Source of the DNA: Kribbella sp. VKM Ac-2569
GTDB taxonomy: Bacteria > Actinomycetota > Actinomycetes > Propionibacteriales > Kribbellaceae
Reading direction: 5' to 3'
Length of the DNA: 64,000 nt
Assembly (NCBI RefSeq): GCF_004216905.1
Contig: NZ_SGXJ01000010.1
Coordinates: 1 to 64,000, forward strand
The notes under the pieces were generated by a model, which was given only the letters and a program-made list of their open reading frames with translations, searched no databases and had not been told where the DNA came from. Shown here piece after piece: positions 1 through 9,351 of the stretch; position 1 is the stretch's first letter, and each line of letters starts with the position of its first letter. The position numbers were made by a program, and so were the translations under genes.

Positions 1-159
1 CCGTCAGCCCGAAGGCGACACCGAACGTAAGAGCCAGACAGCGGGTGCTCAGGATCCAACCACCGCGTGAGCGGCAGCATCACCCTGACACTGAGTCGAC
101 CGTACTGACCTCACCGGGTCGGCATGCGGAGGTTCGTGCGGTCAGGCACCATGGAGGCC

Positions 160-765
160 GTGAGTACCCCGAATCCGCGCCGGCCGATCCTGCCCGGTAA
201 CAAGCTGTTCGAGTCGCTGCCCGGTGCCGCCGATCCGGCCACCGTGACCGAGGCCGCGCACCGGACCGCCGAGCTGCTGGTCCGCGGGGTACGCAAGTCC
301 GAGGACACCGAGGTGCACGCCCGAGTGGTGAAACTCGCCGACGATTACGGTCTCGACGAGCTCGCCGAGCTGTGGTCCGACTCCCCCGCCGACTCGCTGC
401 CGGGGGCACTCTGGCGGCTGTACGTCCTGCGGTCCTGGGTGCACTCGAACGCCGAGGCGGTGTCGCGCGAGTTCGCCGGCGGCCGCAAGTACGCCGAGGT
501 GCACGCGGTCGTCGCAGGTGTCGCCGAACCACCCGGTCCGGCCGAGGTGCGGGACATGGTCGACGCCGTACTGCGGGGTGTCGCGACCGGTGATTTCGCG
601 ACCACCCTGGACCGGGCGGCCGCGTTCGCGCGGATCGTGGCTACCGGCCGGGCGCACCTCGCCGACGACGGCCACGAGCAGGTGCTGTCCGCGTCGAAAC
701 TGGTCGAGACCGCTGATCAGCTGCAGACCGCGGCGCGCGCCGAACGCGCCGGAAACCTGTGGTAG
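160..765 (+). CDS. conserved actinobacterial hypothetical protein
   Basis: About 201 aa from the GTG at 160; ATG starts at 124 and 151 are in frame and possible. I do not recognise a named family. The protein is soluble and mostly helical, with charged Ala/Glu/Arg-rich segments and no signal peptide or membrane span. The middle has a tryptophan-rich helix (LWRLYVLRSW near residue 85). Helical content and size resemble small actinobacterial housekeeping hypotheticals. The gene stands alone: nothing clear lies in bases 1-150, and a non-coding stretch follows. Codon use is typical of the window, so it is probably a real gene. Confidence 0.7.
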   Translation: MSTPNPRRPILPGNKLFESLPGAADPATVTEAAHRTAELLVRGVRKSEDTEVHARVVKLADDYGLDELAELWSDSPADSLPGALWRLYVLRSWVHSNAEAVSREFAGGRKYAEVHAVVAGVAEPPGPAEVRDMVDAVLRGVATGDFATTLDRAAAFARIVATGRAHLADDGHEQVLSASKLVETADQLQTAARAERAGNLW

Positions 766-1094
766 TTGCGTCCGGCGCCAACGGGTGTTATGGCGTCTCG
801 CGGCCTGGAATCCCCACAGGACAAGGGGTTTGAGCACCCGCTACACTGTTCGAGGTGTCGGACCGGTGCAAGCCCCGGGTCCCAAATTAAGCCGCTACGA
901 GCGGCCACGCGCCGTGAGGCGCTTCCCGGTCCGGCACCCTTGACGCCCCGCCCTGCCGCCCGCTGAAGCCGTGCAGCTCAGGGTCAGGCCCGGGATAACC
1001 CCCTATCGATCCAGCCCGAATACGAGCAGACTCGGTGGAAGTTGTTGACCGGTCTGCTGGGAGGCCGCTGATCAGCCAGGGAGGGCGATCGGCA
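766..1094. other. non-coding stretch of 329 bases
   Basis: No convincing gene on either strand. Two short GC hairpins are visible: 891-896 pairing with 900-905 (GCCGCT/AGCGGC) and 909-913 pairing with 918-922 (GCGCC/GGCGC). They could serve as a terminator for the preceding gene. The 3' end carries the ribosome-binding site GGGAGGG (about 1079-1085) of the next gene. I looked for a tRNA T-arm around 865-885 (GGTGCAAGCCCCGGG) but could not build a cloverleaf. Confidence 0.4.
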
Positions 1095-1832
1095 ATGGAG
1101 GGGACAGATTCAGTTGTGCACGCGAAGGGTGTCGTGCGCGTGTACGGCGAAGGTGACACCGCGGTCCGTGCGCTGCACGGAGTGGACGTGGAGATCGAAT
1201 CCGGGCAGCTGACGGCGGTGATGGGGCCGTCGGGGTCGGGGAAATCGACGCTGATGCACATCCTGGCCGGGCTGGACCGGCCGACGTCGGGCTCGGTCAC
1301 GATCGACGGTATCGAGATCACGACGCTGGGCGACGACGCGCTCACGAAGCTCCGGCGTCAGCACATCGGGTTCATCTTCCAGTTCTTCAACCTGCTGCCG
1401 ATGCTCAGCGCGCGGGACAACATCGTGCTGCCGCTGACGATCGCCGGTGCGAAGGTGGATCCGGAGTTCTTCGACAACCTGGTCGAGCGGGTCGGTCTCG
1501 CCGATCGTCTCGAGCACCGGCCGGCCGAGCTGTCCGGCGGTCAGCAGCAGCGGGTCGCGATCGCGCGGGCCTTGGTGTCGCGGCCGACCGTGGTGTTCGC
1601 CGACGAGCCCACGGGCAACCTCGACTCCCGGACCAGCGGCGAGATCCTCGACCTGATGCGGTCCTCGGTCGAGACGTACGGGCAGACGACGGTGATGGTG
1701 ACGCACGACGCCAAGGCGGCCGCGATGGCCGACCGGGTGCTGTACCTGGCCGACGGTGAGATCGTGAAGGAGACCGGGCGGTCCAGCCAGCACGAGATCC
1801 TGCAGATCATCGACACGCTGGACCTGCAGTGA
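1095..1832 (+). CDS. ABC transporter ATP-binding protein, MacB/LolD type
   Basis: A 245-aa ATPase that powers the FtsX-type permease encoded next. The Walker A motif GPSGSGKST is at residues 44-52, followed by a Q-loop, the ABC signature LSGGQQQR, Walker B VVFADEPTGNLD and a switch histidine in VMVTHD. The LDRPTSG segment after Walker A is typical of the LolD/MacB/FtsE branch. I chose ATG 1095 because GGGAGGG lies about 9 nt upstream; an upstream ATG at 1035 has no such site. The stop overlaps the start of the permease (GTGA), so the two are translationally coupled. The likely role is export or extrusion of a lipid, lipoprotein or peptide; the substrate cannot be read from the sequence. Confidence 0.95.
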   Translation: MEGTDSVVHAKGVVRVYGEGDTAVRALHGVDVEIESGQLTAVMGPSGSGKSTLMHILAGLDRPTSGSVTIDGIEITTLGDDALTKLRRQHIGFIFQFFNLLPMLSARDNIVLPLTIAGAKVDPEFFDNLVERVGLADRLEHRPAELSGGQQQRVAIARALVSRPTVVFADEPTGNLDSRTSGEILDLMRSSVETYGQTTVMVTHDAKAAAMADRVLYLADGEIVKETGRSSQHEILQIIDTLDLQ

Positions 1833-4486
1833 TCAAGTTCGCACTGCAAGGACTGCTGGCTCGCAAGCTACGGACGGCGCTGACCGCGATCGGCATCGTT
1901 CTCGGCGTCTCGCTGATCTCCGGCACCTACGTCCTGACCGACTCGATCTCCAGCGCGTTCGACTCGATCTTCAGCCAGAACTACAAGAACACCGACGCCG
2001 CGATCACCGGGAAGTCTGCCGTCGAGCTGTCCGACGACGGGACCCAGCAGGCGCCGTCGTTCCAGGCCGACCTGCTGCAGAAGGTCCGCGACCTTCCGGA
2101 GGTCGGCGCCGCCGGCGGAGCCGTGAACGGCGAGGCCCAACTGATCGGCAAGGACGGCAAGGCGATCGTCTTCGGCGGCGCTCCGAACCTCGGCTTCAGC
2201 GTCGATCCGTCGCTGCCGCAGTTCAATTCACTGAGCCTGGTCAAGGGCGGCTGGCCCGGAGCCGGCGAAGTGGTCATCGACACGAAAACCGCCGCGGAGA
2301 AGGGCTTCCAGGCCGGCGACACGATCGGCGTCCAGGCCCGCGGCGCGGTGGAGCCGATGCGGATTTCCGGGCTGGTCAGCTTCGGGGCGGTCTCGTCCAT
2401 CGGTGGCGCGACCCTGGCCGGCTTCGACCTCGGTACGGCGCAGCGGCTGTTCGACAAGACCGGGAAACTGGACCAGATCCTGATCGCCGCCAAGAAGGGT
2501 GTCGACCGGCCGCAGTTGCTCGCGGCGGTCCAGAAGATCCTGCCGCCCGCGACGCAGGTCCGCAGTGCGGAGGACCAGGCCGCCGAGGACGCCGCCGGGA
2601 CGAGCGAGTTCCTGAGCTTCCTGCAGACGTTCCTGCTGGTCTTCGGCGGGATCGCGTTGTTCGTCGGCTCGTTCGTGATCGCGAACTCGCTGTCGATCAC
2701 GATCGCCCAGCGCACCCGCGAGTTCGCGACGCTGCGGACCCTCGGCGCCGCGCGCAAGCAGATCCTCGGCACGGTCGTGCTCGAGGCGCTGGTGACCGGC
2801 ATCGTCTCGGCGGTCGCCGGGTTGTTCCTCGGGCTCGCGATCGCGACCGGGCTGTTCAAGCTGTTCGACGCGATCGGTTTCACCCTGCCGAACAACGGCC
2901 TGGTGTTCCGGACGCGGACCATCGTCGTCGCGCTCATCGTCGGCGTGGTCGTGACCGTCGTGGCGAGTCTGCGGCCGGCCATGCGAGCCACGCGCGTACC
3001 ACCGATCGCAGCCGTCCGCGAGGGCGCGGCGCTGCCGCCCGGGCGGTTCCACAAGTACCGCTCGGCGGGTGCCGTGGTGGTGGCCGTGGTGGGCATCGGC
3101 ACGATCCTGGTCGGGCTCTTCGTCGACGGTCTGGCGACCAGGACGCTGCTGATCCTGCTCGGCCTCGGCGTCCTGCTGCTGTTCGTCGGCATCGCGTCGT
3201 TCTCCGCGCGACTCGTCCGGCCGATGGCTGCCGTCTCGGATCCGGTGGCGCGCTGGTCGGTCGTCGCACTGACGGCGATCGCCTGGCCGTTCGTTCTGTT
3301 CCCGCTGTGGCTGATCCGGCGGCTGTTCGGGCGGCCGGCCGAGTTCCCCGGCGTACTGCCCGACGGCCCCGCGGTCACGCTCGGTGGGCAGAACAGCCGG
3401 CGCGACCCACGCCGTACGGCGTCGACCGCCGCGGCCCTGATGATCGGGCTCGCTCTGGTCACGCTCGTCGCGACCCTCGGCGCCGGGATCATCAAGCCGT
3501 TCGAGGATGCGGTCGACAAGATCTCCAGCTCCGACTACGCGCTCACCGCGCAGAACAACTTCAGCCCGTTGCCGCCGACAGTGGCCGCCGCGGCGGCGAA
3601 GGTGCCGTCGGTGACCGAACTGACCAGCGTTCGCGCCGGGCAGGCCAGGGCGTTCGACAAGACGATCTCGGTCACCGCGATCGACGAGACGGCGCCCAAA
3701 CTGCTCCGGTTCGACTGGCGCTCCGGATCCCAGGCGTCGCTGTCCGAGCTGGCGGCGAACGGCGCGATCGTCGACTCCGGTTACGCGGACGAGCACTCGC
3801 TCGCCCTGGGCTCGACCTTCCAGATGCAGACGGTGACCGGGAAGCTGCTACAGCTCACGGTGCGCGGCATCTTCAAGCCGCCGGCCGGCGGGTCGCCGTT
3901 CGGCAACGTGACGATCTCGACCGGCACCTTCGACTCCACGACCACCCAGCCGCAGAACGTCTACAGCTTCCTGAACATCGAAGGCGGAGTGACGCCGGCG
4001 AACACCGCCACGCTGAACGCCGCCCTGGCCTCGTTCCCGAACGCCAAGGCCGTGACCATCGAGCAGTTCAAGGACAACCAGACCGACGGCATCAAGAGCT
4101 TGCTGAACGTGCTCTACGTGTTGCTGGCGCTGTCTGTCCTGGTGAGCCTGTTCGGCATCGTGAACACCCTGGTCCTGACCGTCTTCGAGCGGACCCGCGA
4201 GCTCGGCATGCTGCGCGCGATCGGCCTGACCCGCGGGCAGGTGAAGCGGATGATCCGCCAGGAGTCGGTGATGACTGCACTGATCGGCGCGGTGATCGGG
4301 ATCGTCCTCGGCCTGGTGCTCGCGTCACTGCTGGCCGCGCGGCTGGACGAGATCAGCTTCACCGTTCCGGCCGGCCAATTGGTCGCGTTCGCCGTCGTCT
4401 CGGTCGTCGTCGGCATCGTCGCCGCGATCTGGCCGGCCCGGCGCGCGGCGAAGCTCGACCCGCTCGAGGCGCTGCAGTACGAGTAG
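1829..4486 (+). CDS. ABC transporter permease, double FtsX domain
   Basis: An 885-aa membrane protein starting at GTG 1829, inside the stop codon of the ATPase gene. Topology: an N-terminal membrane helix, a large extracellular MacB-like periplasmic-core domain (about 45-250), three helices of the first FtsX domain (about 265-385), a linker with two or three further hydrophobic segments (about 410-500), a second extracellular domain and a C-terminal FtsX domain (about 750-880). Both FtsX units carry the ERTRELGMLRAIG / QRTREFATLRTLG type coupling motif. This duplicated layout is common in actinobacteria, where one polypeptide replaces a permease dimer. Exported substrate unknown. Confidence 0.95.
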   Translation: MIKFALQGLLARKLRTALTAIGIVLGVSLISGTYVLTDSISSAFDSIFSQNYKNTDAAITGKSAVELSDDGTQQAPSFQADLLQKVRDLPEVGAAGGAVNGEAQLIGKDGKAIVFGGAPNLGFSVDPSLPQFNSLSLVKGGWPGAGEVVIDTKTAAEKGFQAGDTIGVQARGAVEPMRISGLVSFGAVSSIGGATLAGFDLGTAQRLFDKTGKLDQILIAAKKGVDRPQLLAAVQKILPPATQVRSAEDQAAEDAAGTSEFLSFLQTFLLVFGGIALFVGSFVIANSLSITIAQRTREFATLRTLGAARKQILGTVVLEALVTGIVSAVAGLFLGLAIATGLFKLFDAIGFTLPNNGLVFRTRTIVVALIVGVVVTVVASLRPAMRATRVPPIAAVREGAALPPGRFHKYRSAGAVVVAVVGIGTILVGLFVDGLATRTLLILLGLGVLLLFVGIASFSARLVRPMAAVSDPVARWSVVALTAIAWPFVLFPLWLIRRLFGRPAEFPGVLPDGPAVTLGGQNSRRDPRRTASTAAALMIGLALVTLVATLGAGIIKPFEDAVDKISSSDYALTAQNNFSPLPPTVAAAAAKVPSVTELTSVRAGQARAFDKTISVTAIDETAPKLLRFDWRSGSQASLSELAANGAIVDSGYADEHSLALGSTFQMQTVTGKLLQLTVRGIFKPPAGGSPFGNVTISTGTFDSTTTQPQNVYSFLNIEGGVTPANTATLNAALASFPNAKAVTIEQFKDNQTDGIKSLLNVLYVLLALSVLVSLFGIVNTLVLTVFERTRELGMLRAIGLTRGQVKRMIRQESVMTALIGAVIGIVLGLVLASLLAARLDEISFTVPAGQLVAFAVVSVVVGIVAAIWPARRAAKLDPLEALQYE

Positions 4487-4532
4487 TTCTACGCACGATC
4501 CCTAACCCCGAGCGCTGCTAGCTTCGCTGGCT

Positions 4533-5255
4533 GTGAAGCGAATCGCCGCCCTAGTGCTCATCATGGTCCTGGCCGGATGTTCGACGGTCGACTCGAAGGA
4601 CATCCGGACCAGCGGGATCACCGCCAACTACGTCGTCACGCTGCCCGAAACGGCCGATGCGGCGAGCGTGAGTGCGTCGTACCGCGTCGGCACGCTCACG
4701 TTCGTCGAGCTCGGCGACGGTGAGTCGGTCACGTCGTCCGGCGGCGGTAAGGACGTCAAGCTCAAGCACCACCGCTCCGCCGGGGTCACCGACTACGACG
4801 GTCAGCTGGACGGGGTGGTCGATGCGGGCACCGAGATCACGTTCAACCTCACCCGCGGGAAGGACGACGACTCCGCGCCGCGATCCACGGTGAAGCTGCC
4901 CGAACGCGTGCGGCTCACCGCTCCCCTGGCCGGTACGACGTACTCGCGTCGCGCCGCGATCCCGGTCCGTTTCGACACCCAGACATCCGAGCGACCGTCC
5001 ATGGTCACCTGGGCCGGCGAATGCATCCAGACCGGCAGCCTGGAGCTGGAGCCCGGCCGTACGTCGGTCAGCATCCCCACCGGCTCGATCCGGGCTGCCA
5101 CGGCAACGCCGACGCCCGGCGTCAAGCCCGCCACAACTTGCCCGGTCGACGTCACACTGACCCGACGTACCGAAGGCACGCTGGACGAGGCCTTCAAGGA
5201 CGGCCACATCACCGCCGAGAGCCAGTCGGTACGGCGGATCACCTCGGCACCGTAG
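4533..5255 (+). CDS. putative lipoprotein
   Basis: 240 aa. The N-terminus MKRIAALVLIMVLAGCS is a lipoprotein signal peptide, with lipobox LAGC and the modified cysteine at about residue 16. The rest is a soluble, beta-rich extracellular domain with no family I recognise. It starts at a GTG. It lies 46 bases behind the ABC exporter genes and could be a partner lipoprotein of that exporter, but that is inference from position only. The next gene is also secreted, so 1.1-7.1 kb is an envelope-related cluster. Confidence 0.8.
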   Translation: MKRIAALVLIMVLAGCSTVDSKDIRTSGITANYVVTLPETADAASVSASYRVGTLTFVELGDGESVTSSGGGKDVKLKHHRSAGVTDYDGQLDGVVDAGTEITFNLTRGKDDDSAPRSTVKLPERVRLTAPLAGTTYSRRAAIPVRFDTQTSERPSMVTWAGECIQTGSLELEPGRTSVSIPTGSIRAATATPTPGVKPATTCPVDVTLTRRTEGTLDEAFKDGHITAESQSVRRITSAP

Positions 5256-5368
5256 CCGTCTGGTAACCAGTGGTCCGCTTGGTGGCTACCTTCGCGAGGA
5301 CGTGGGTATGCCTGTGCACGACAGCCTCGGGCTGTGTCCGCCCACAACCCCTCCGGAAGGACCCCCTC

Positions 5369-7147
5369 ATGCGCCGCCTTCCCCGCGCACTGCTCCCGTG
5401 CGCGCTGATCGCCGGACTGCTGCTTCCGGCCGCCCCGGCCGCCGCCACGCGCGGTGACTTCGACATCCAGGCCCACCGCGGTGGTCTCGGCCTGACCGTG
5501 GAGAGCACGATCGCGTCGTTCTCGCACGGTCTCGAGCTCGGCGTCAGCACGCTGGAGCTCGACGTCCAGATCACCCAGGACGGGTACGCCGTGGTGACCC
5601 ACGACCGCAAGGTCACGGGCAGCAAGTGCCGCGACACCGCGCCGTACACGCAGGGCGACCCGGAGTACCCGTACGTCGGCAAGTTCATCAACACGCTCTC
5701 GCTGAACCAGGTGAAGCAGCTCGACTGCGGCTCGCAGACGCTGCCGAACTTCCCCGGCCAGCAGCCCGACCCGGGTGCCCGGATGCCCGAGCTGCGCGAC
5801 GTGTTCGCGCTCGTGCACCGTTTCCACGCGTACGGCGTGAAGCTGAACGTCGAGACCAAGGTCGAGGCCGGTGCGCCGTCGGAGACCGCGCCGCGCGAGC
5901 AGTTCGTCCAGGTGGTCTCGAAGGAGATCCGTAAGGCGAACATCGCCCGGCAGGTGACGATCCAGAGCTTCGACTGGGGTTCGCTGATGCGGATGCGCCA
6001 GGTGATGCCGCAGCTGCCGCTGGTCGCGCTGACGAACTACGACTTCCTGCAGGTCGGCCAGCCGGGCAAGTCGCCGTGGCTCGGCGGTATCGACATCGAC
6101 GACTTCGGCGGTGACCTGGTCAAGGCGACCAAGTCGTTCGGCGCGGCCGCGATCTCGCCGGTGCACGGTTTCCCGCAGGACGGGAAGGTCACCGACCCGA
6201 CGTACAAGCCGTATGTCACCGCCGACATGGTGAAGTCGGCGCACGCCGCCGGGATGAAGGTGATCCCGTGGACGGTGGACGACCCGGCGACGATGCAGTC
6301 GCTGATCGACAAGGGTGTCGACGGGATCATCAGCGACTACCCGGACCGGGTGCGGGACGTCGCCCGGGCCAACCACTTCAAGCTCCCGAAGTCGTACGAC
6401 GCTCCGGCCGTCCGGGCCCTGCCGTCGGCGCACGCGCACAACGACTACGACCACCGGCGGCCGTTGCAGGACGCGCTGGACCGTGGGTTCAACAGTGTCG
6501 AGGCGGATGTGTGGCTGATCGACGGCGAGCTTCGGGTCGCCCACGACCTGGAGGACGCGAAGCCCGGCCGCACCCTGGAGAGCCTGTACCTGAAGCCGCT
6601 GGCGGACCGGGTCCGCGAGAACCACGGTGAGGTGTACAAGCGCGGTGGCGGATTCCAGTTGCTGATCGACATCAAGAGCGACGGACCGTCGACGTATGCC
6701 GCGGTCGACAAGGCGCTGGCGAAGTACCGCGGGATCAGCACGATCTTCGTCGACGGACGGGTGCTCACGGGCGCTGTCACCTCGGTCATCAGCGGCAACC
6801 GCCCGCTGGACGCCATGAAGGCGCAGAAGCTCCGCTACGCCGGGTACGACGGACGCCTCGCAGATCTGCCGTCCGGGATGCCGGCGTCCTTGATGCCGCT
6901 CGTCAGCGACAACTGGACGAACGTGTTCACCTGGCAGGGCGTCGGACCGATGCCCGAGAACGAGAAGACCAAGCTGCACGACATCGTGGTCGCCGCGCAC
7001 CACGCCGGCTACAAGGTCCGCTTCTGGGCCACCCCCGACGTACCGGGCGCCGCCCGCGAGGCCCTGTGGCGCGAGCTCGTCGCCGCCAACGTCGACTACA
7101 TCAACACCGACGACCTGCACGGGTTGGAGGACTTCCTCCGAGGCTAG
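5369..7147 (+). CDS. secreted glycerophosphodiester phosphodiesterase, two GDPD-like domains
   Basis: About 592 aa from ATG 5369, with CCGGAAGG 8 nt upstream. The signal peptide is residues 1-26 (MRRLPRALLPCALIAGLLLP, then APAAA). The first domain has the GDPD signature AHRGG (H36, R37), metal ligands in LELDV (E63, D65) and VTHD (H78). A second phosphodiesterase-like domain begins near residue 354 (AHAHNDYDHRRPL, then EADVW and VAHD), so the protein is a tandem duplication of divergent copies. Expected role: extracellular hydrolysis of glycerophosphodiesters or teichoic-acid-like polymers for phosphate and glycerol supply. Its 3' end overlaps the convergent ligase gene by 47 bases. Confidence 0.9.
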   Translation: MRRLPRALLPCALIAGLLLPAAPAAATRGDFDIQAHRGGLGLTVESTIASFSHGLELGVSTLELDVQITQDGYAVVTHDRKVTGSKCRDTAPYTQGDPEYPYVGKFINTLSLNQVKQLDCGSQTLPNFPGQQPDPGARMPELRDVFALVHRFHAYGVKLNVETKVEAGAPSETAPREQFVQVVSKEIRKANIARQVTIQSFDWGSLMRMRQVMPQLPLVALTNYDFLQVGQPGKSPWLGGIDIDDFGGDLVKATKSFGAAAISPVHGFPQDGKVTDPTYKPYVTADMVKSAHAAGMKVIPWTVDDPATMQSLIDKGVDGIISDYPDRVRDVARANHFKLPKSYDAPAVRALPSAHAHNDYDHRRPLQDALDRGFNSVEADVWLIDGELRVAHDLEDAKPGRTLESLYLKPLADRVRENHGEVYKRGGGFQLLIDIKSDGPSTYAAVDKALAKYRGISTIFVDGRVLTGAVTSVISGNRPLDAMKAQKLRYAGYDGRLADLPSGMPASLMPLVSDNWTNVFTWQGVGPMPENEKTKLHDIVVAAHHAGYKVRFWATPDVPGAAREALWRELVAANVDYINTDDLHGLEDFLRG

Positions 7148-8201
7148 CGGGCTTGACCTCCGTGAGGGCGACCAGGTCGTCGCCCTCACGGAACGCCTTG
7201 CGCTGCTTGATCGCGCCGTTGCCCTCGCGCAGCGACCGTTCGACGCCGTCGCGCACCAAGTCGACCGCGTCGAGCATCTGCAAGGCCGGCTCGACGTACC
7301 GCAGCAGCTGCTCGATCACCTGGGCAATCGGCATCGCCTCCGCGCTCAGGACGTCAAGGCCTCGCGCAGTGAGCCCGTCCCGGGCGGCCAGCCAGTAAGC
7401 GGCCCGCAGTACCTCAGGCTCCAGCGTCGGGCCCTTGGCGCCGTCCTCCAGCGCGGTGAGTACGACGGCACGGACCAGGGTCGCGATCAGCACGGTCTCG
7501 TCGACTGTCAGCGGGATGTCGCTGACCCGGACCTCCACCGTCGGCAGGTGCCACGACGGGCGGATGTCCCAGTAGACCATCTGTTCATCCATCAACGTGC
7601 CAGCCGCCAGATGCATGGCCACCAGCGCGTCGTAGTGCTCGGCCGACTCCAGGTACGGCGGCGGGCCGGCGCTCGGCCACCGCGTCGTCATCAGCCAACG
7701 CCAGCTGGCGAATCCGGTGTCCTGGCCGAGATAGATCGGTGAGTTGGCACTGAGAGCGAGCAACACCGGCAGCCACGGGCGCAGGTAGTTGCTGGCCCTG
7801 GTGGCAGCCTCCTTGTCCGGCACACCCACGTGGACGTGACAACCGCACACGCCTTGCTCTCGCGCCAGCAGACCCCACTCACGGGCCAGCGCCTGGTACC
7901 GCGGCTTCCTCGTGATCGACTGCGCGGCCTGTCCGTGCGGCGGGACTGCGATCGCCAGCAGCCTGGCGCCTTCCCCTGCGGCCGCAGACGCCAGCCGGGA
8001 GCGCATCCGGAGCAGGTGGCCGCGGAGCTCGTCCGCCGTCGTGCAGACCGGTGTGTTGATCTCCACCATCGCCCTGGTCAGTTCCAGCGCGACGTCGAGC
8101 TCTCCCGCGTCCGCGACCACAGCTTTGCTCCGTGGCAGCGGATCACCGGCGGCGGACACTAGGAGTAACTCTTCTTCTACTCCAACGGACGGAAGCTTCA
8201 C
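7101..8201 (-). CDS. carboxylate-amine ligase, GCS2 / YbdK family
   Basis: 366 aa from a GTG at 8201. The N-terminus SVGVEEELLLV is the glutamate-cysteine ligase type 2 signature; CGCHVHVGV and the RPSWHLPTVEVRVSD segment form the ATP/metal site. Family members ligate glutamate to an amino compound; in actinobacteria some serve ergothioneine or mycothiol-related thiol chemistry, but no such neighbours are present, so the substrate is undetermined. The gene is convergent with the glycerophosphodiesterase, with their 3' ends overlapping, and divergent from the HipA-like gene across only 41 bases, which must hold both promoters. Confidence 0.9.
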   Translation of the reverse strand: MKLPSVGVEEELLLVSAAGDPLPRSKAVVADAGELDVALELTRAMVEINTPVCTTADELRGHLLRMRSRLASAAAGEGARLLAIAVPPHGQAAQSITRKPRYQALAREWGLLAREQGVCGCHVHVGVPDKEAATRASNYLRPWLPVLLALSANSPIYLGQDTGFASWRWLMTTRWPSAGPPPYLESAEHYDALVAMHLAAGTLMDEQMVYWDIRPSWHLPTVEVRVSDIPLTVDETVLIATLVRAVVLTALEDGAKGPTLEPEVLRAAYWLAARDGLTARGLDVLSAEAMPIAQVIEQLLRYVEPALQMLDAVDLVRDGVERSLREGNGAIKQRKAFREGDDLVALTEVKPASLGGSPPTRAGRRC

Positions 8202-8242
8202 CCTGAACCGGTACCCGCTGGCTAACAGCTAGAGTCTCCCGC

Positions 8243-8980
8243 GTGAGTTTGCCTGTTGTTACTGCCACGCGGTATGTGCTGCCGTTGCGTGAGGGAGGGT
8301 CGTTGCCAGGTGTTGTCGAGGGCAACGATCTCGGCACGTACGTGATCAAGTTCCACGGCGCCGGGCAGGGCCCGAAGGCGCTGGTCGCGGAGGTGATCGT
8401 CGGTGAGCTGTTCCGCCGGCTCGGCTTGCGGGTGCCGGAGCTCAAGCTGATCGAGCTCGACCCGGCGATCGGCAAGTCCGAACCGGACTTCGAGATCCAG
8501 GAACTGCTGATCCGCAGCGCCGGGCTGAACCTCGCCGTCGACTTCCTGCCGGGCTCTTTCGGGTACGACGGATCGGCCGGCAACCCCGGTGACGAAGCGA
8601 TGGCCAGGATCCTCTGGCTGGACGCGTTCGTCGCCAACGTGGACCGGTCGTGGCGGAACACGAACATGCTGGTCTGGCACAAGAACCTGTGGCTGATCGA
8701 CCACGGGGCCGCGCTGTACTTCCACCACTCGTGGATGCCCGCGGAGAAGTTCGCTTCGCTGCCGTACGACGCCTCCGACCACGTGTTCTCGGTTGCGGTA
8801 CCTGGGGTCGCGAAGGTGGACGCTGAACTGGCGGCGGCGATCACCCCGGAGCTATTGACCGAGGTGATCGGGCTCGTGCCGGACGAGTGGCTCGGTGAAG
8901 GCGACCGGGGGCGGTATCTGGGTCACCTGCTGGCGCGGCTGGAGAATCGGGCCGCGTGGGTTCCGGGAGGTGCGCAGTGA
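8243..8980 (+). CDS. HipA-like kinase-fold protein
   Basis: 245 aa from GTG 8243. It matches the HipA_2 type: a compact version of the HipA serine/threonine kinase fold without the N-terminal HipA subdomain. Visible landmarks are an N-lobe lysine in YVIKFHGAG, the catalytic-loop equivalent LDAFVANVDRSWRNTNML (D, R, N) and LIDHGAALYF in the metal-binding DFG position. All key residues look intact. The stop overlaps the start of the DUF3037 gene (GTGA). This pair recurs in many bacteria and resembles a split two-gene kinase module; whether it is a toxin-antitoxin pair or a signalling pair is not established. No HipB-like helix-turn-helix gene is adjacent. Confidence 0.85.
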   Translation: MSLPVVTATRYVLPLREGGSLPGVVEGNDLGTYVIKFHGAGQGPKALVAEVIVGELFRRLGLRVPELKLIELDPAIGKSEPDFEIQELLIRSAGLNLAVDFLPGSFGYDGSAGNPGDEAMARILWLDAFVANVDRSWRNTNMLVWHKNLWLIDHGAALYFHHSWMPAEKFASLPYDASDHVFSVAVPGVAKVDAELAAAITPELLTEVIGLVPDEWLGEGDRGRYLGHLLARLENRAAWVPGGAQ

Positions 8981-9351
8981 AGCCTTTCGACTACGTGATC
9001 CTGCGGGCCGCGCCGCGCATTCAGCGTGGTGAGTTCATCAACGTGGGAGCAGTGCTGTACTGCCGGGCGCTGGACTACCTCGGCGCCAAGTGGGACGTGA
9101 ATCCTGAGCGTCTGAAGGCCCTGGACCCAGCTGTCGACGTCGACGTCGTGTGTGCGGCGCTCGACCAGATCCGCGCCGTCTGCGCCGGTGACCCGGCCGG
9201 CGGTCCAGCGGCGGCGACGACGATCAGCGAGCGCTTCCGGTGGCTCGCTGCACCGCGCAGTACCGTCGTACATCCCGGACCGATCCACAGCGGGATCACT
9301 GAGGATCCCGCTGCGGATCTGGAGCGGTTGCTCGATTCCTTCGTGCGTTAA
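8977..9351 (+). CDS. DUF3037 family protein, partner of the HipA-like protein
   Basis: 124 aa, beginning at GTG 8977 inside the stop of the HipA-like gene. The opening [21 protein letters not shown] is the DUF3037 hallmark (Tyr, Arg and the GEFxNVGV turn). No enzymatic motif is visible. Genes of this family almost always follow a HipA-like gene, so the two products probably act together. The stop codon overlaps the stop of convergent phosphoglucomutase by four bases, leaving no room for a terminator. Confidence 0.85.
   Translation: MKPFDYVILRAAPRIQRGEFINVGAVLYCRALDYLGAKWDVNPERLKALDPAVDVDVVCAALDQIRAVCAGDPAGGPAAATTISERFRWLAAPRSTVVHPGPIHSGITEDPAADLERLLDSFVR

Noticed and set aside
840-905. Possible tRNA or tRNA fragment (GGTGCAAGCCCCGGG)
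   Set aside because: No acceptor stem, D-arm or anticodon arm could be built around it.
4802-7189. 795-codon open frame on the minus strand
   Set aside because: Antisense to the lipoprotein and GDPD genes; low-complexity Arg/Val/Asp translation typical of GC-rich shadow frames.
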